Shown: positions 1 through 13,688 of the stretch, piece by piece
Position numbering within the stretch: the first letter of the stretch is position 1
How the letters are laid out: every line of letters begins with the position of its first letter
DNA from: Glomus cerebriforme
Lineage: Eukaryota; Glomeromycota; Glomeromycetes; Glomerales; Glomeraceae
Assembly (NCBI GenBank): GCA_003550305.1
Contig: QKYT01000144.1
Coordinates: 14,704-78,703 of the forward strand
DNA length: 64,000 nt
Direction of reading: 5' to 3'
The notes under the pieces: model-generated
What the model was told of the DNA's origin: nothing
The model's database searches: none
The model's input: the letters and a program-made list of their open reading frames with translations, nothing else
Made by a program: the position numbers and the translations under genes

Positions 1-824
1 AATAATAATAATAATAATACTAATTTAGGAAATTTTTTAATCAAGATTTCTTCTCGCATTTTTCTTTTTATTTTGTCCTCACTCTTTTTAATAAATAAAT
101 CTCGAAAAAAAAACAACCCCACATAAGTTGAATCTTTTTTTTAGAAACAACTCCTATTAAATTTATGTTAAATTTATGTTGTGTTTAATTTTCTTTTATT
201 TTTTGTTTTTTTTTTTTTTTGTTTTATTTTATTTTATTTTATTTTTCGTGTTTTAAATAAAAATATAATATAATGGACCTCAATGAAAATGTCCACTCAA
301 AATTTTCCATGCTTTAATTCTCGTAAATTTGTTTTTCGTAACCCTTCAACATGGTTTCGGCTTTTACCAAAAAAATACTAGTAATATATTACAAACATAA
401 CATATAAAATGTTGACTAGTCACGTGGACAAGATTTTAACTTTCAATACTTGATTTTTTTCTTTTTCTTTTTTTTTCTCATAATAATAAGTAATAACCAT
501 AGTAATAATCAAAGTAATAATCATAGTACTAATCATAATAATAATCATAATAATAATCATAGTAATATAACCATAATAATACATTCATTCTTTCATTCTT
601 TCATAAATCGATTCTCATATAAAACGATGGACTATATACTAATATGATTTAAGTCATTTGAGTTACCTCCCCCTTGTAAATCAATGATTAGTCCCATTGT
701 TCAAAATATTAAAAAGAAGGATAAAAATGTTAAAAGATTATTTTTCTCAATGGAATATTAATTATATATGAAAAGGGTTCTTGACTCAGGTTTGACTCCG
801 TTAAAAAAGATAATCCAGATTAAC

Positions 825-1420
825 TTTTTGAAAAACCTCTTGAAAGGGACAATTAAACCCCAGGATTTTTTTCAATGAATTTAAGGAAATTTATAAAGTA
901 AATCTCGAACATTTATTTCTTTCTCTATAATTGATTAATTTATTTAATTATATTAATTTAATTTTGAAAACCCTGAAGAAGATGAATAACGCCAGGATTT
1001 TCTTTTTCAATGAATTTAAAGGAAATTTAAGTGTACATCTAAACATTATTATTATTATTACGATTTCATTCTCTTTTTTTTTTTTAAAAAAAAAAAAAAG
1101 TAATTAATTAATTTATTTAGTTATATTTATTTGAAAAAAACCCTGAAGAGATGAATAACCCGAATTTAAGGAAATGTAAGTGTAAATCCAAACATTATTA
1201 TTATTATTACGATTTCATTCTAAAAAAAAAAGTAATTAATTAATTAATTTATTTAATTATATGTATTTAAATCAACTTTGAAAACCCTCTTGAAAGGGAC
1301 AATTAAACCCCAGGATTCTTTTTCAATGAATTTAAGGAAATATAAAGGTAAATCCGAACATCTATCATTCATTATTATTACGAGTTCTTTCTAATTAATT
1401 AATTTAGTTAATATTTAAAA
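825..1420. repeat. Degenerate tandem repeat, about four units
   Basis: The block GAAAACCCT..(GAAAGGGACAATTAAACCCC or GATGAATAAC)..CAGGATT..TTTCAATGAATTTAAGGAAAT..AAATCCGAACAT..ATTATTATTACGA recurs at about 830, 965, 1135 and 1277. Spacing is about 130-170 bases. The first and last units share the most sequence, and the inner two carry the same small deletions. The units end in (ATT)n and (TTAAT)n runs. No coding potential is seen. The origin is unknown; it could be a local tandem duplication of an older element. Confidence 0.7.
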
Positions 1421-4400
1421 AAGTAAAGGGTAAATCTTTTAAACAATACTTTCTATTTTCAAGACTTTTTTTTTTCATATGGAATTACATATTTTAATGA
1501 CGTAGTAACTAATTGTGGGAAAATTTACATGATCGTTCGCGTGCGCATTGATGACTAAATGCATATCCTAAAATCTTATAATTATTCACGTGATATACAG
1601 AACTTTTTTTTTTTGGTAAGTTTATAATTATAAATCATCATATTTAATTTACACAACGGATTAATTTTAATATTTGGTTTAAATTTTAAGGTTCTGGAAA
1701 TCATTTTAACCAAAATTGTCTTGAAGAATCTTCAAATATTTTTTTTTCCAATCATCTTTCTGGAACGTATTTTGACGTTCTTTTTTTCATGTTCATCGTC
1801 AATTATTGTATGAAAGAAATTATGTTCAGATGAGTTAAATTTTGTCATTATTTTGTTTGAAATATAATTAATATAATTTCGTATTAAATTGATTTAATTC
1901 TTTGTAAAGTATGTATAAAAAAGAATAGCAAAAGTTAGGATTATCTAAAAGCTTGAGCAAAAGTTCATTATCCGAGAAAGTTAGGGAAATATGGAACGGC
2001 GAAAATCAAAACGAGTTAAATTATATAATATAGTGCTACCTATATTTCGAGTCTCACTGTTACGCAAATTCGAAGTATTATTTTTTAACACAGAAATGGG
2101 ATAATACAATATGTTTTACTAAAAAGATGAACTATGCCAGATCTGTCTCTATCATGGTATTACAGCCGCAATAGTGTAATAGTGTCATTCCTCTAAACTC
2201 AAAAGTTGGCTATAGGCTTGATGATAAAGAAATTATTATTAATATGTTTTAAAATATCCTTTGATGCGCCGCAAAATGTCGAAGAACTTTTTTTTTTTTA
2301 TTAATTAGGTTACCTTTTGATGCTGTTAAGTAAATTTGTCCGCAATAATGAATTACGAATACCTATTATCCTATTGGAGTTATGAACTTATGTAAATTTT
2401 GATTTATATTAAATTATTTACTATGGTAACATTGGAATTTTTCATTCTTACACTTAACAAAATTCAATTCATGCTCCGTAGATGGATTTTTTTTTTATAA
2501 TTGCTGATAAAACCGGTCAGAAATAAACACGTGATTTTAAATTCAATATTAGGAATTTTCATAATTCAGGCCGAACTTATAAATCTGGCCCACCATACAC
2601 AATCTCGATATAATGAAATCAAAAAAAACCAGTCAGAATATTTACCAAATATCATATCTGATATATAGTAATAACATATACCGAACTTTGCTGATTTAAC
2701 TGATTCAGTTACAGTATATTATAAAATATCTTAATACCGAATTTAGTTACGTGATTTTATAAATTTTCCTGAAAATTATTAATTATATTAATTCGAACAA
2801 AAATAGAATTACTTAATTTTTTGCTTAAATTAATTCACAAAGGATGAATAATACTATCAAGATTTTCTTACATCAGCAATTTTAAGGATGTAATCTATGT
2901 TGCAAGTTTAATTAATAATCAAGATAACACATTTGATGCTTCAAGCAACTATAAATCGGGTGTTAATTAAGAAACTATAGGCTGATTAGAATTGGAAATT
3001 CGTTAAATGTAAAACATTATATTATTTTCTTGAGAAATATATATACTCTTGGGAAATATTTGTCAACATTATTTTTCAAGTTATGAAATTTTAACACTAT
3101 CACCGTATCACGATGATGTGAAAAAAATAAAGTTGCATCATATATTTAACACTTATTGTGATGTCATAAAGTTGACTTGACAAGTATGTCAGTAAAATAT
3201 GAAAGCATTTAATGAATATTTTCCAATTTTGCTTGAACAAAGTGGTATAATTAAAAAAATAAATAATCAATAAGTCCTTACATAATACTCTTTTATAACC
3301 CTTGTTCAGTTTTAATTGGTCATAATCATTTGGTTAACAATATTATCTCTAGCTACCCTTATTGAACCTTTAGGCAGAAGAGTGATAATCTTCTGTGCCT
3401 CAAATTAATACTTCTAGAAGTAAGTTCTTTCTGCAGACCTTTCCTTTTACATATATGTTAAACATAGAAGATTAGTATCCCTGTTTAACCAGAAAAGCCC
3501 CAAGCAGGTTTGGTGATTTCCTTGTAACAAAAGAGATGCATATATGTGAAAAAGATACTTAACTTCAAATCAAAAATATGATACTCTGACCATTTTATAA
3601 GATTCTTAGGGGAAATATCAATACTTTTATATTAAGATGGTAGATAAATATAAAAATTTGAAATTCATACAAGATTAATTTGACTTATGAGCAAAATATA
3701 TAAATAATATAAAATTTACAATAGTGGTTGTATCAAAAATTAAAATTCAAAAGATTTGTTAATTAGTTATGCAACTAGTTTCAGTAAATCAGTGCAAAAT
3801 TCACAAAATCTAATTGCAGTATCAACAAAATTTAATTAATTAAAATTTACTCTTATGACAAAACCTTCTATTAAGAATGCTGATTTTATCTATATTTATA
3901 AAAAGTATGCAAAAAGCTATAGAATGATAAGATTTATTAAGTTAAAAGGTATAAAGAATATGCAAAGTAATTTCTAATTCTATCTACAAGTTTAAAATTG
4001 TTTTGACTACTAGTCTTAAAATGATTGTGTTAAACTTATTTTCTGCATCAATTTGAATCCATCAATAAGCTAAATAATCACTTAATTACTAACTCTACAG
4101 GTTTTGATGATATGAACAATAATAATAAAAAGCAAAAAAATACTGTGAGTATTGCTACTACAATTCTCTTCCCTATTTAAAATTTAAGAATACAATTAAA
4201 TGAATTTTGAATTTTGTAATTTTTATTTATCTTTTTATTTAGTAGCAAAATATTGTTAAATTAATTAAAGAAACTTTAACTCTGTTATTACTAATTATTA
4301 TATATATTTGTTTTGATTATTTTCTTTTCTTGTTAAAGGAAAATCAAAGATGAAGTTATAATCACAAAATTATCTTACTATGATTCTCGTTAAAAGTCAA

Positions 4401-4780
4401 TAAAAATGAATACACAGAGAATTATATTATAAATGTGCGATTTATTTCATAAAGAGAAGCTATCTCAGAGGAGCCAGTAGATTGTTCTTTGGTCATGATA
4501 ATTTGTCCAATATGTCACAGGAAAAATTTCTAAGGCTAAATAGGACAAACTAATGTTTGAGAGATGTATAAAGGCTTAAAGATGTTGAGTTATTAAGTAT
4601 GGTAAGGCCTATGAAATGTTAGAAAAGGAAATTTGACAAAGAATTCTATTATTAATATTACATTTATAGCAAAAATTTGATAATCCCTTTTGATTGTTAC
4701 CAATTATTTGGCATGATATTCTTTATCAATATATAAAAATATATATATATAAATTTAACAAATTGAACTAATAATAAGTG

Positions 4781-4917
4781 TTTTTTTTTTTTTGGCGACA
4801 AGTTATGCTTTTCTGTTACAGAGGGTATATTCATGATTTATCTTTCATAATTATGTATTCTTTTTAGAACCTCAATAATTATAATAAATATGATTAACTT
4901 GTCCAAAAAAAAAAAAA
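4781..4917. mobile_element. Small foldback/MITE-like insertion with direct-repeat flanks
   Basis: An 11-base direct repeat AATAATAAGTG flanks the element at 4770-4780 and 4918-4928. Between the copies the ends are inverted: the left end is poly-T followed by GGCGACAAGTTA, and the right end is TAACTTGTCC followed by poly-A. The ends match apart from a 2-base indel. Inverted ends inside a direct repeat are the signature of an inserted non-autonomous element about 137 bases long. The superfamily cannot be assigned. Confidence 0.6.
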
Positions 4918-7229
4918 AATAATAAGTGTTTTTTGTTAAAAAAAAAAAAAATACTTGAATGCAGTATTTTATTATATAGTAAAATAAATACTTTATATTA
5001 TATAAAATATTACATAGAGCTTTTCTCTATACTATACCTTTATAGTATTATTTACATACTATGAATTATCTGTTTATCTATTTTTCTATTTATTAAACTA
5101 TAATAATAAGTATATTACTATACAAAATTAATAATTTAATAACATAGCTATTTTTTTCATATTGGTTTTTATTTTATATTTAATGTATACTGTAAAGATA
5201 AAAAGATTTTTCAGCTGATTAGCAGCTAAATGTAATAATTTAATAATATCTTCTTATAAATTCAGATATATGTTATTATAATTCAAGAAGACTGATTATG
5301 ATATATTAATCAAATGTCAGTTTTTACAGTATATAATTAAAAAATTTAAGGATAGAGTATATGATGTAGAATATAACCAATATGAAATTTTACAACAGAT
5401 TTGTTTTCTTAAAAGTCTGCTCTAGCATATTAATATCATGCTTCTTTTTGACTAGCTTTTCACCTTCTGCAACTTTATTCCATTTAATGATATGTCTATA
5501 TAGTTCATAAAATAAGAATAATATAATTTGCAATACCATCAGTTTCTGACCATTCAAAATCAATTAACTTTTATCAAAATCACATTTTTTTTTTATCTTA
5601 AGTAATGAGAATGAATGTTTCTCTCATATAAGTCTCTGTGTATATAATTTTGATTATGTAACATTTTAACTACTCTAGAGATTTTATTTCTCAAATTATT
5701 CTACTTATTATTATTGAGAATAAAGGTAATTTTATTCACTATTACATGATTTTTCAGATATTATATAAATTAAAAGCCTACTTCTAGGCTTATTCATAAC
5801 ATAATATAATATATAATATATGGATCATCTTTGCAACAGGTGAAATTGTAATAGGTTGACAAGCTGCAATAATTGAAATATTTTGTATATCCTGAATATC
5901 AGAAGTTTTTGGAGCATCTTGACCATGGGTTTTCATAGGAGAACCTTAATCACAAGTCATTATTCTGTCAAGCACAACTGGTTTCACTTTGTGATCAAGA
6001 TAATTAGACAATAAAAAAAAAAAAAAGAAAAGAAAAATTTAAAAATTTGCAGAGATTGGATGTATATATAGAAATAAGTTGTCATACAGATTCATATTAT
6101 AATTCGTGATAATTATATAATAATGTTGTAGCAATACAACAATAGGAAAAATAATTGTATTATATAGTATATAAGAGGTATTACTACTCTCTTTTTGAAA
6201 TAAAAGTTTTATTTATATCAATTATATGAGATTTAAAAATTTATATTGTTCAATCGATTTATAATTATATAAACTTTTTTTTAAATTCTATCTTACATTT
6301 CGTGAAAGATTAATCAGAAAGAATTAAACATTTTTTTAGATTGTTCTAATAATAAATAGGTTACAGACTTACAGGTTAACTGTACCTACTGTATGATATA
6401 TCTACATAAAAAACGAAAGTTTTATTATGCTAAAAATAGATTGATTAATATTAAATAGCATTTTAACCCTTCTACTGCTTCTTTCGAAATGTAACAAATA
6501 CCATTATCCATTCATGGGCACAAATAAAAACTCTGAGAATCAGTTCAATTCTGATCATTCAGATTTTTGATTAGTCAGGTTTTGGGTAAGTGTACAAAAA
6601 ATTTCAAACTGGTGAAATAAATTTATACATAGAAGTCATTTTGACACATTAAAATTATTGGTCCTTTAATGTTATTAGGACGATTCATTTATATATATAT
6701 TTTTTTCTTTTGAAATGGCAATCCGATCTCCTTGAATTTTTAATACTGAAATCGAATAATTAGATGCTCATAAATTTTAATTGATTTGACTCACTAGTCA
6801 CTACAATTGACGTCGATGTTTTTATATTTTGAATAGGAACTGTGAAATTATGTAGGGGTAAATTTTATAATTGAAAAATATAGTTAATTGCATGCATGTT
6901 GTATAAAGTAATTATTAAGTCTTTAAAATAATTGACAAAGAAAAAAATAATAAAATTTAAGGATTACTTAGAATCAAAATTTTAAAAATTATAAATAAGC
7001 AAGATTTTATTCCTTTTTTTTTTAATTTGAAATTGCCGAACCGTCACTATTTTATAAGATCTACAAATCCCATAATCTTTTGCAATCAATTTTTATAGGG
7101 TTATATAAATTTACTATTCGGTATCATATTGCCTCAAATTAATGAGTAAGGATAATATAGGATTTGGGTGATACCTTATCCACATATACTTTCAGTATAT
7201 GAGGTTCACCAAATATTTGGCGGGGTAAA

Positions 7230-7300
7230 GGTCGGCCTTGATAGGTTCCTTCCTACATTCGAAGGTTCCAGTCGAGATTGCTGACCTCCTGTTTTTTTTT
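7230..7300 (+). other. Possible pol III-type small RNA or tRNA-derived relic
   Basis: A GC-richer patch in AT-rich surroundings. GGTCGG at 7230 can pair with CTGACC ending at 7286, GGTTCCAGTCG resembles a degenerate B-box, and a run of nine T follows at 7292-7300. The 57-base span between the pairing arms is too short for a normal tRNA and no cloverleaf is evident, so this may be a SINE-like relic or chance. Confidence 0.2.
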
Positions 7301-7640
7301 ACAAAAAAAAAAAAAAATATTCGGATAAACTTCATACTGCGGTAAATGACATCCTATAAACACTTTTATCATTGCCAAGGTATTTGTTTCTTAAGTTACG
7401 TTGTCATTGTCTTGGTATGGCGCAGAAAGATTAATAATCAGTCTCAACCGCTTTTTTTTGATAAATTTGTCAATTATTATTTATAAATCAAATAAGTTAA
7501 TTTGCTAAATTTGTTAACAAAAGTCAAAAAGTCACACGTGGGGGTTTTTTTTTGGAACCGAGTCGGTTCTAGAATTAACTTTGTTAACACATTCGTAATC
7601 TACATAATCACTTCTATATGGAGAAATATCAGTAATTTCA

Positions 7641-7649
7641 TATAAATAG
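7641..7649 (+). promoter_or_regulatory. TATA box of the sacsin-like gene
   Basis: TATAAATAG lies 51 bases upstream of the ATG at 7700, in the correct orientation. This is a close match to the TATA consensus at a plausible distance for a short 5' UTR. A CACGTG palindrome lies a further 100 bases upstream, at 7535-7540. Confidence 0.5.
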
Positions 7650-7699
7650 CGCACGTATTCACACATATTCACCCAAATCAACCGTTTATATTATTTATT

Positions 7700-10600
7700 A
7701 TGTCTCTGGACACTTTTAGAAACCAAGTTCTTTCGAATTCGGATGGTGAGGAACGAGTCGAAGTTAATCAAAGACATTTGATTGACAAGATTTTGGCTCG
7801 GTAAGCTCTTTAGACTCTGTGTTTTTTGTATTATTCTCGACTAAATAAGAAACTTTTCGAATTTTTACACCAGATACTCTGCCGAATTTGTAGTATTTCG
7901 GGAATTAATGCAGAATTCTGGTAAAAATTTAACTTTTTATCGGTTTTTTTACTAGTTGATTTATTTATCTAATCATATTTCTTTTCGTTAATAAGATGAT
8001 GCGAAAGCATCGAGTGTCCAAATTGTATTTGAAACCGAAAACCCAAGCACAGATAAATATTTGAAGGATAAAATTCTACGAATCCTATTTAAAAACAATG
8101 GATTCGCTTTTAGACCTGAGGATTGGAACCGATTAAAGAAGATCGCTGAAGGAAATCCAGATGAGCAAAAAGTAAATTTTATTTATATAATTCCGTTGAA
8201 TTAAAAATTAATCCGTTACTAACTTTTTTAATGTTAACAGATAGGAGCTTTTGGTGTGGGCTTTTATTCATTGTTCTCGGTTTGTGAAAACCCATTGTAA
8301 TTGTCTTTTTTCTTTTTGTTTTTTTTTTTATTAAACGCAACTATCATATTAAAATAATATTAATTAACGATTTATTTGATAGCGTTTCTTCCGGTGGACA
8401 AGGAATGGCATTTTATTGGCGTGGAGATCAATTGTTTGCAAAACGAGGTCCAATAGACGATAAAGACCAAGATTGGACAACATTCTTAATGGACGTGAGA
8501 GAACCCGAAGAGGTAAACATTTATCAAATCGCAAAATTATACAAACTGCATTATATTGGGTCTAACATTTAGTATGAAAAAAATTTTTTTTTTAATACAT
8601 TAATTTAGTTTCCAAACATTGAAGAGTTTGCAAGATTCTTGGCCAATTCATTGGTAAGCTTATTTATAATAATATATTATAAATATTTATTTTTAACCTT
8701 TTATTTAATTAAACGATTATAGGGATTTACTGGAAATCTTCGGGAAATAAGTGTGTATTTTAATAGTACAATAGTAATACAACTTTCAAAGAGAATGCAA
8801 GAACCAAGAAACATGAACATCGCATCTGCTTTCGATACATATTCTCCGCAGAAGATGTTTCATCTTACCTCAGTAGATGTTAGAGGTGTCCAATTAGACG
8901 TTAAAAGATTAATTGATCCATCAAATATAATAACAAAACAATGGCGTTTGTTACCGATTACTAATTTTCAAACAGAAGCAGCATCAATATTTCTTAGGGT
9001 TGCTAGTGGAAATTTGAATGTTAAGGTCAGCAATGCATTTTCTTTAGAGATGGAACGGACTACTAAAAAAAAACCGCCAAGTAAAACAACAATACAAATG
9101 ATTTTTACTGGATTTGATGAGCATAATTCATCTGGGGATAGTAATAGAAAAATTTCTTCAGTATTTAAAGATTTACTTCCATACCCGGAGCAAGGGCGAA
9201 TATATATTGGTTTTCCAACACATCAAACTACTGGATGTTGTTCTCACTTGGCAGCTCGTGTAATTCCTACTGTATGTATATATATTGTCCGATAATGCTT
9301 TATTAGTTTGATAAATAATTTTTTAATAAATTTGTATTATTTAGGTGGAACGGGAGTCAATTGACTTGGTGGACAAAACTTTGGCAATATATAATAGTGA
9401 GATGTTATGTTTAGCAGGAATATTATGTAGAATTTTATATGAAGATGAAATGGCTCAAATAACACGGCTTTATAATGAAATGATTGGTCCTAATGTTAAA
9501 GCTAATGAAGAAGATACCAAACCTGTTCGTGAATGGTTTGAAAATCGTGCAGCACATGCCTTAGCGCACTTTACTTTTAAACCAAGTACGCCAAATAAGC
9601 AAGTTGGCAAAATAACAGAATTACAATTTTTCAGTTGTTCGAGACAAACTTTATCTATTTTTTCTTCAAATGGTGTTCTTCCAATATCTAATGTTCGCTT
9701 GCCTAATCCAGAAATGGCAGGATTCATTAAAAGTGTTCCAGTTGTTCCAAAAGTTATATTGGAACAATGTGACGCATTTTTTAAGAAAGCAAAAGATATG
9801 AGACTTATTGAGGAGTTGACACTTCAAGATGTTTTACATGAATTGAAAAATCGTATTCTTTCTGAAAATGAAACTGTTGAACTTTTGAAATGGTGGATTT
9901 CTTATAGATCAAAAGGAAATAATGTCAATCAAATGGAATTTTCGCAATTTATGCAACTCGCATGTATTGGTAATAAATCTCGAACTTTGAGTACAATTCG
10001 TTATTTTTTGAATCCAAGCGTAATTCCACCGGATGTAGATATTCCGGTTGAAGTGTTGCCATATACTATTTCCAAACCTTTAAAAAACCAAGATCTTGAA
10101 AAATGGTTTAAGTGGTCAGAATTATCTTTGGTTAATTGGGCAAAGTTTATTGTTGAAAAACCTGATTTGGAAGTCAGCCCTCCATTTGCTGAGAAAGTCC
10201 ATAATATTTTAGCAAGAAGTTTAAACAACATTTCACAAACTGACAAGGAAATAATTCGTCGGTTATTTGTTCAAAAGAAATGTGTTCCCACTAAATTCGG
10301 AATGAAAATTCCTGATGAAGCTTATTTTCAGAATGTTAACTTATTTCCTGACTTACCAACGATCGAATTTCAAAAACCCCAAAGCGTTCAGAATATAATG
10401 CAACTCTTGGGTGTTCGAAAGGTAAAGAAAAATTTTAATATATATGTTTTTTTTTGAATACTTGGATGATTAAATTTAATTCCTAAATTTATCTATAGGT
10501 TGTTGAATTACAACTCATCTTTGATCGCCTTGTTAGTCAAGGAAATTGGGATCATATGCAACTTGCAAAATATCTTTCTTCAATGTCAAGTAATCTCAAA

Positions 10601-13600
10601 GATATTGAAAAGGAGAGATTAAAGGTCACACCCATCTGGCCTAGGGAAGATTTAGACCCTCGATCTAACAAGAATGAATCTGATGAAACTAAGCAAAAAC
10701 CAAAAATTCACCGGTTTGTTGCCGGGGATCTATATGCACCTTTAACATTACATCGTGAATTTGGTTTACCCATACTTGATTGGAAAGGAAAATGGGCTCG
10801 TAACACACAAGAAGGTATATTTATCAATTTATTTATTCTTATTTATAATTAAATAATGTTTATAATAATTCTTTTTAAAAAAAAATTATAGGAAAGTTTT
10901 TAATTGAACTTGGATTGCAAGAATATCCAACGCTTAGAAAGATTTTAGAATTAGCAGCACCTCCAACTGATCTCAAAATTCGAAGCAAGGCTCTCAAATA
11001 TTTTATTGAAAATTTTAAAGAAAAATATTCTAAAGTTTATAATTCATCGGAAATCAATATTGCATTTTTGCCTTGTTCGGATCCAAGTATTTACGCAAAA
11101 CCTTCAGAATGCTTTATTAACCCTGAATGCATGGTAATGAAATTCCAAGCAGTACATCAAGATTTACGATTTCAAGCAGAACAATTTGGTGTTCGTCAAC
11201 ACCCAAGTCGCGATAAACTTTTAAATAGATTAATTGAGAACCCATCACAAGATGAAAATAAGGCAAGGGAAATTTTTGAATATTTGGCATCACGTCAGGG
11301 AGATTTTAATCAATTTGATTGGAATAAACTTGCTGGTCTCAAATTCATTCCTATTCGAAGTAAAAATGTAATTGTTCTCACCAATCCGCGTAGTTGTTTC
11401 TTTAAAGGCCAAGAAGAAAGGTACTTTATATATAAATTCTGTTATTTTTTTTTTGAGTGAATTTTAATATAATTTATTTATTTATTTAGTTACCATGATT
11501 TCTTTTCATATATTGATTTTGGATCAAAAGCTAATAAATTTCTGCAAGCTTGCGGTGTCAAAGACGAACCATCTCCAATAGAATTTGCCGAATTACTAGT
11601 GAAATCTTCACATAAATTGTGGAATTCAATTGGGGATAACGTAGAAAAATATTTAAATGTGTTAAGACGAATTGCCATTAATTTTAATGTTATATCCAGG
11701 AATTCACAATTAATTGCAGAAATGAAAAGAGCACCTATTTTATTGGCCGTGAAGAAGAGAGGCTCTAATTCCGATAGGGATAGTGTGAATAAGATGGAAT
11801 ATGGTAATGAAGAGGCTGACCATTACTGCTTGGCTTCAGCAAAAGATATCTTCATAAATGATGATACAATATATCATCAAGTTTTTAATCCATTGACAGT
11901 TCCAGATGAAGATACCATGGAATCTTTGTATAAAGTATGTAACTTGTTAATGCCTTTTAATTTATTAAATGTAATATTTACTAATTCATTTCCGATTTAG
12001 AAATTGGGATGTAAGTCACTACGTGAATCTGTGACGGAAACTGTAACCCCGATTGGTGTTATGCGAGAAACCGATAATTCTAGAAACTTGCAAGCTAAAA
12101 TTGTGGAAAGAGCACGTTTATTCTATTTTGATCTTGATCATCCTAAAATTGAAATTAAAAAAGATGAAGAGTGGCTTAAAAAATTGAAAGTTAGAGAAAT
12201 TGATCAGATACAAACAAATTATTTATTAGAAACTACTAATGAGATCAAAAAAGAACTCACTACATGTTGTATTCTTCAAGATAAATGGAAAACTTCGACT
12301 CTTTTCGTGACACCTGATCCAGATTCACTTGATATTTCGCAACAAATAGTTAAGAATATTTATAAGTCGCATAAATGGAAAGATATCTCACATCTCAACA
12401 TGCTTTTGACTACACAACTATTAAGTTTGAAACGTAAGGGATATCCGGTTGATCGTATATTGCGACAACCTAAATTACCACGTGTTGTTGAAAAATATGA
12501 TCAAAAGATGGTTAACAAAGAGAATGAAGAAAATCTTTCACTTGACACAATAAAAAATAATCTATCATCATCACCATCACCTGTACTTGCTCCTCAGATA
12601 GAAAGTTATGTTCCTAAATTGCGAGAAATGTTTCCGGATTGTGACCCAAATTATATTCGTCAATGTCTTGCACAACAAAAACAGGATCACCTAAATAATG
12701 TTGTTAATATACTTATTGAAGGAAATTATCCCAAAATTAATCCAAAATCCCAACAAAGTAGTAGTATATCGACTGATTCTAATAATAGTAATAAAAAATT
12801 CGGCTTTTTAGAAAAAGTAAAAGATATTATTAAACCGATCCAAGCCAATGGCAACGTTGGTACATCAATTTCAACTACTTCAAACTCTATTGAGTCTTAT
12901 ACAAATAAGAAACCAACCAATATAACACCTGAAACTACTAGAAATTTGAAAAATTCTTTGCGAGAAGCTGTAAAATCTTGTCATTCTAATTCCGGAAGTG
13001 CCATTGATAATCAAGCTAGTGTTAATATTGTCAATGAAAGTCAAACAAGTTACTGTGATGTTATACCTGGTATGAGCAATATCATTTTAACTTTCTAACT
13101 ATACTTTATAATATTATTATATTTTGTTTATTTCATCCTAACCTTGATTAATTTCATTGCTTTTAGCTAATTCATTACACAGTGTTGGGAGTATACAAAA
13201 TGTTGAACTTTATGTTCCTAAAGGTGCTGATCGTTCGGAAATCTTATCTCAATCAAGTTATCCTTCATTAATCCGGTTTATTAATATACTAAAAGATTTG
13301 GCAGTAGTTTTTGAACTTTTACCAGAAGCTATTCATGTATACTATGATAACAATTCAAGTACAATTGCATTTAATCGTGATAGATCGTTGTTTTTTAATT
13401 TTAAATTTTATCTTGGATTGCATGATGAACAATGTAAAATTAAACTTACGAGTGATGCCATGACTTATTGGTTTATGACATTTTGTCATGAATTAGCGCA
13501 TAATTTTATTCAGCCTCATAATTCTGATCATGAAGTAAGTATAATTTAGTTACATTTTTTTAATATGATTTCATTACTTATAATAAAATCTAACTATGTT

Positions 13601-13688
13601 TTCTTTTCAATAGTTCTATTTTTCATCGTTTGCAGAAAATTACATGTCAAATTTCTTAACAGTAATGAAAAGGCGTGAAATTATATAA
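7700..13688 (+). CDS. Sacsin-like Hsp90-type ATPase (DUF3684 family) with CUE-like and HExxH segments
   Basis: Fourteen exons: 7700-7800, 7874-7920, 7996-8171, 8241-8296, 8383-8512, 8609-8653, 8723-9271, 9345-10421, 10499-10814, 10892-11420, 11490-11934, 12001-13069, 13167-13534, 13614-13688. They encode 1660 aa. Residues about 35-60 carry the GHKL N-box (FRELMQNSDDAKAS). Residues about 109-122 carry the glycine box IGAFGVGFYSLFSV, as in Hsp90 and sacsin. Near residue 1355, LREMFPDCDPNYIRQCL begins a CUE-like ubiquitin-binding helix bundle. Near residue 1620, HELAHNFIQPHNSDHE is a zinc-metallopeptidase-like HExxH motif with further histidines. The role is inferred from the family (chaperone-like ATPase), with possible ubiquitin binding and proteolysis. 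The start is the first ATG after a TATA box and precedes the conserved ATPase region. All junctions are GT..AG and keep frame. The family is large and poorly characterised, so no gene symbol is given. Confidence 0.85.

Larger units (their letters stand above)
1..7640. other. Gene-poor A+T-rich region
   Basis: I found no convincing coding exon on either strand in these 7.6 kb. The sequence is dominated by A/T homopolymers, (TAA)n and (ATT)n runs and degenerate AT repeats. The only longer ORF near the left edge (450-647) is a low-complexity phenylalanine/serine/asparagine/histidine run created by microsatellites. Three items inside are described separately: a degenerate tandem repeat at about 825-1420, a small foldback insertion at 4781-4917, and a GC-richer patch at about 7185-7300. 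Confidence 0.7.

Noticed and set aside
450..647. Plus-strand ORF with Phe run and SNNHS repeats
   Set aside because: It is created by poly-T and (AAT/CAT)n microsatellites, with no domain or splice context.
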